Part shown: piece after piece, positions 63,700 to 64,000 of the stretch | Position numbering within the stretch: position 1 is the stretch's first letter | How the letters are laid out: each line of letters starts with the position of its first letter | DNA from: DATEDA01 sp963789885 | GTDB lineage: Bacteria; Pseudomonadota; Gammaproteobacteria; Burkholderiales; SG8-39 | NCBI GenBank assembly: GCA_963789885.1 | Contig: CAWBNB010000003.1 | Coordinates: 62,001-126,000 of the forward strand | Direction: 5' to 3' | DNA: 64,000 bases | Program-made: the position numbers and the translations under genes | The notes under the pieces: model-generated | Told to the model about the DNA's origin: nothing | The model's database searches: none | Seen by the model: the letters and a program-made list of their open reading frames with translations, nothing else

Positions 63700-63969
63700 T
63701 CAGGCCGGAGTCGAGGCCACCGCGCGGAGCTCCACGAGCCCCGCGCGCGGCCCTCCAAGGATTCCGAGCCCCCGCGGGCCGATCGATATCTCGCGTGCGC
63801 CGGGGTCGATGACAACCCATCCGCGCAGCGCCGAACCGCACGCGTCCGTCGTCAGTTCCACGAGATCGCCATCCGACACGCCGAGACGTGCGGCGATCTG
63901 CGGCGAGAGGCGGATGCGACGTCGCGGGCCGCTGTACTCGTCGTGTTCCGCCGCTTGAATGGAGATCAT
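63700..63969 (-). CDS. Small double-psi beta-barrel-like protein next to hydantoinase A
   Basis: The 89-residue product (MISIQAAEHDEYSGPRRRIR, LSPQIAARLGVSDGDLVELT, LRGWVVIDPGAREISIGPRG, AGLVELRAVASTPA) looks like a double-psi beta-barrel of the kind found in formate dehydrogenase/VAT N-terminal domains. It precedes the second hydantoinase A gene by 11 bp and probably belongs to the same operon. Its start is not supported by a clear ribosome-binding site and the gene could begin outside the window. Confidence 0.55.
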   Translation of the reverse strand: MISIQAAEHDEYSGPRRRIRLSPQIAARLGVSDGDLVELTTDACGSALRGWVVIDPGAREISIGPRGLGILGGPRAGLVELRAVASTPA

Positions 63970-64000
63970 TACCCGACCGGCGCGGAGGCGCTCGCGCTCG

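Overview
The window is very GC-rich, densely coded DNA that looks like a proteobacterial chromosome, most likely a betaproteobacterium (inference from the Fe-SOD, YihY, PRC-barrel, CsbD, DUF2383, ElaB/YqjD-type, BON and hydantoinase gene set and codon use; no rRNA or tRNA is present to confirm it). About 70 genes are described. Many starts are GTG, and 4-bp ATGA or GTGA stop/start overlaps are common, so most genes lie in tightly coupled operons.

Layout. 1-1343: the end of a cardiolipin synthase and sodB. 1427-33476: a long stress-adaptation region holding a ferritin-like protein, YihY, two hemerythrin (HHE) proteins, two hybrid histidine kinases, a MetE-like protein, a stand-alone sigma-54 gene (rpoN), PRC-barrel, CsbD and DUF2383 proteins, a GT4 glycosyltransferase, an AI-2E-type transporter, a CPA1 antiporter, a truncated Ku gene, an NtrC-type response regulator, a GalU-like enzyme, an ElaB/YqjE/YqjK-like trio, an AsmA-like protein, an unusual HAD/P-loop fusion, a ROK kinase, and a run of small envelope genes. 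33484-51801: one unbroken minus-strand operon for glycogen, maltose-1-phosphate and trehalose metabolism (glgB, glgE, treS-mak, a mechanosensitive-channel-like protein, glgC, an EEP phosphatase/nuclease, glgX, treZ, treY, a GH100/GH15-like hydrolase). 51802-54480: a looser segment with mlaC, small secreted proteins and an IS3-type transposase relic. 54481-64000: catabolic genes (beta-hydroxyacid dehydrogenase, TauD-type dioxygenase, Old Yellow Enzyme, two hydantoinase/oxoprolinase A subunits and one B subunit).

How the genes may work together. Reading the intergenic DNA shows a repeated 16-mer of the sigma-54 -24/-12 type (consensus near GGGCACG-N4-TTGC) in front of about 22 genes or operons between 2.0 and 51.9 kb, including rpoN itself and the trehalose/glycogen operon. 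An 11-bp dyad, GTAACTCTTAC (general form GTAA-N3-TTAC), lies upstream of several of these promoters, twice as a pair with exactly 19 bp between site starts. Together with the local rpoN and the local NtrC-type activator, this looks like a self-contained sigma-54 stress regulon: a resident sigma factor, a resident enhancer-binding protein, enhancer sites, and targets for osmoprotectant synthesis, ion and proton transport, oxygen/iron-binding proteins and envelope proteins. I found no such promoters to the right of 52 kb, so the regulon ends where the catabolic segment begins.

Damaged or odd genes: glgX carries a +1 frameshift that fuses its frame to treZ; a small secreted-protein gene has an in-frame TAG followed by 37 codons that still look coding; Ku is reduced to its N-terminal half; the HAD fusion has Arg in place of the Walker A Lys; the GalU-like protein lacks the Arg of its nucleotidyltransferase signature.
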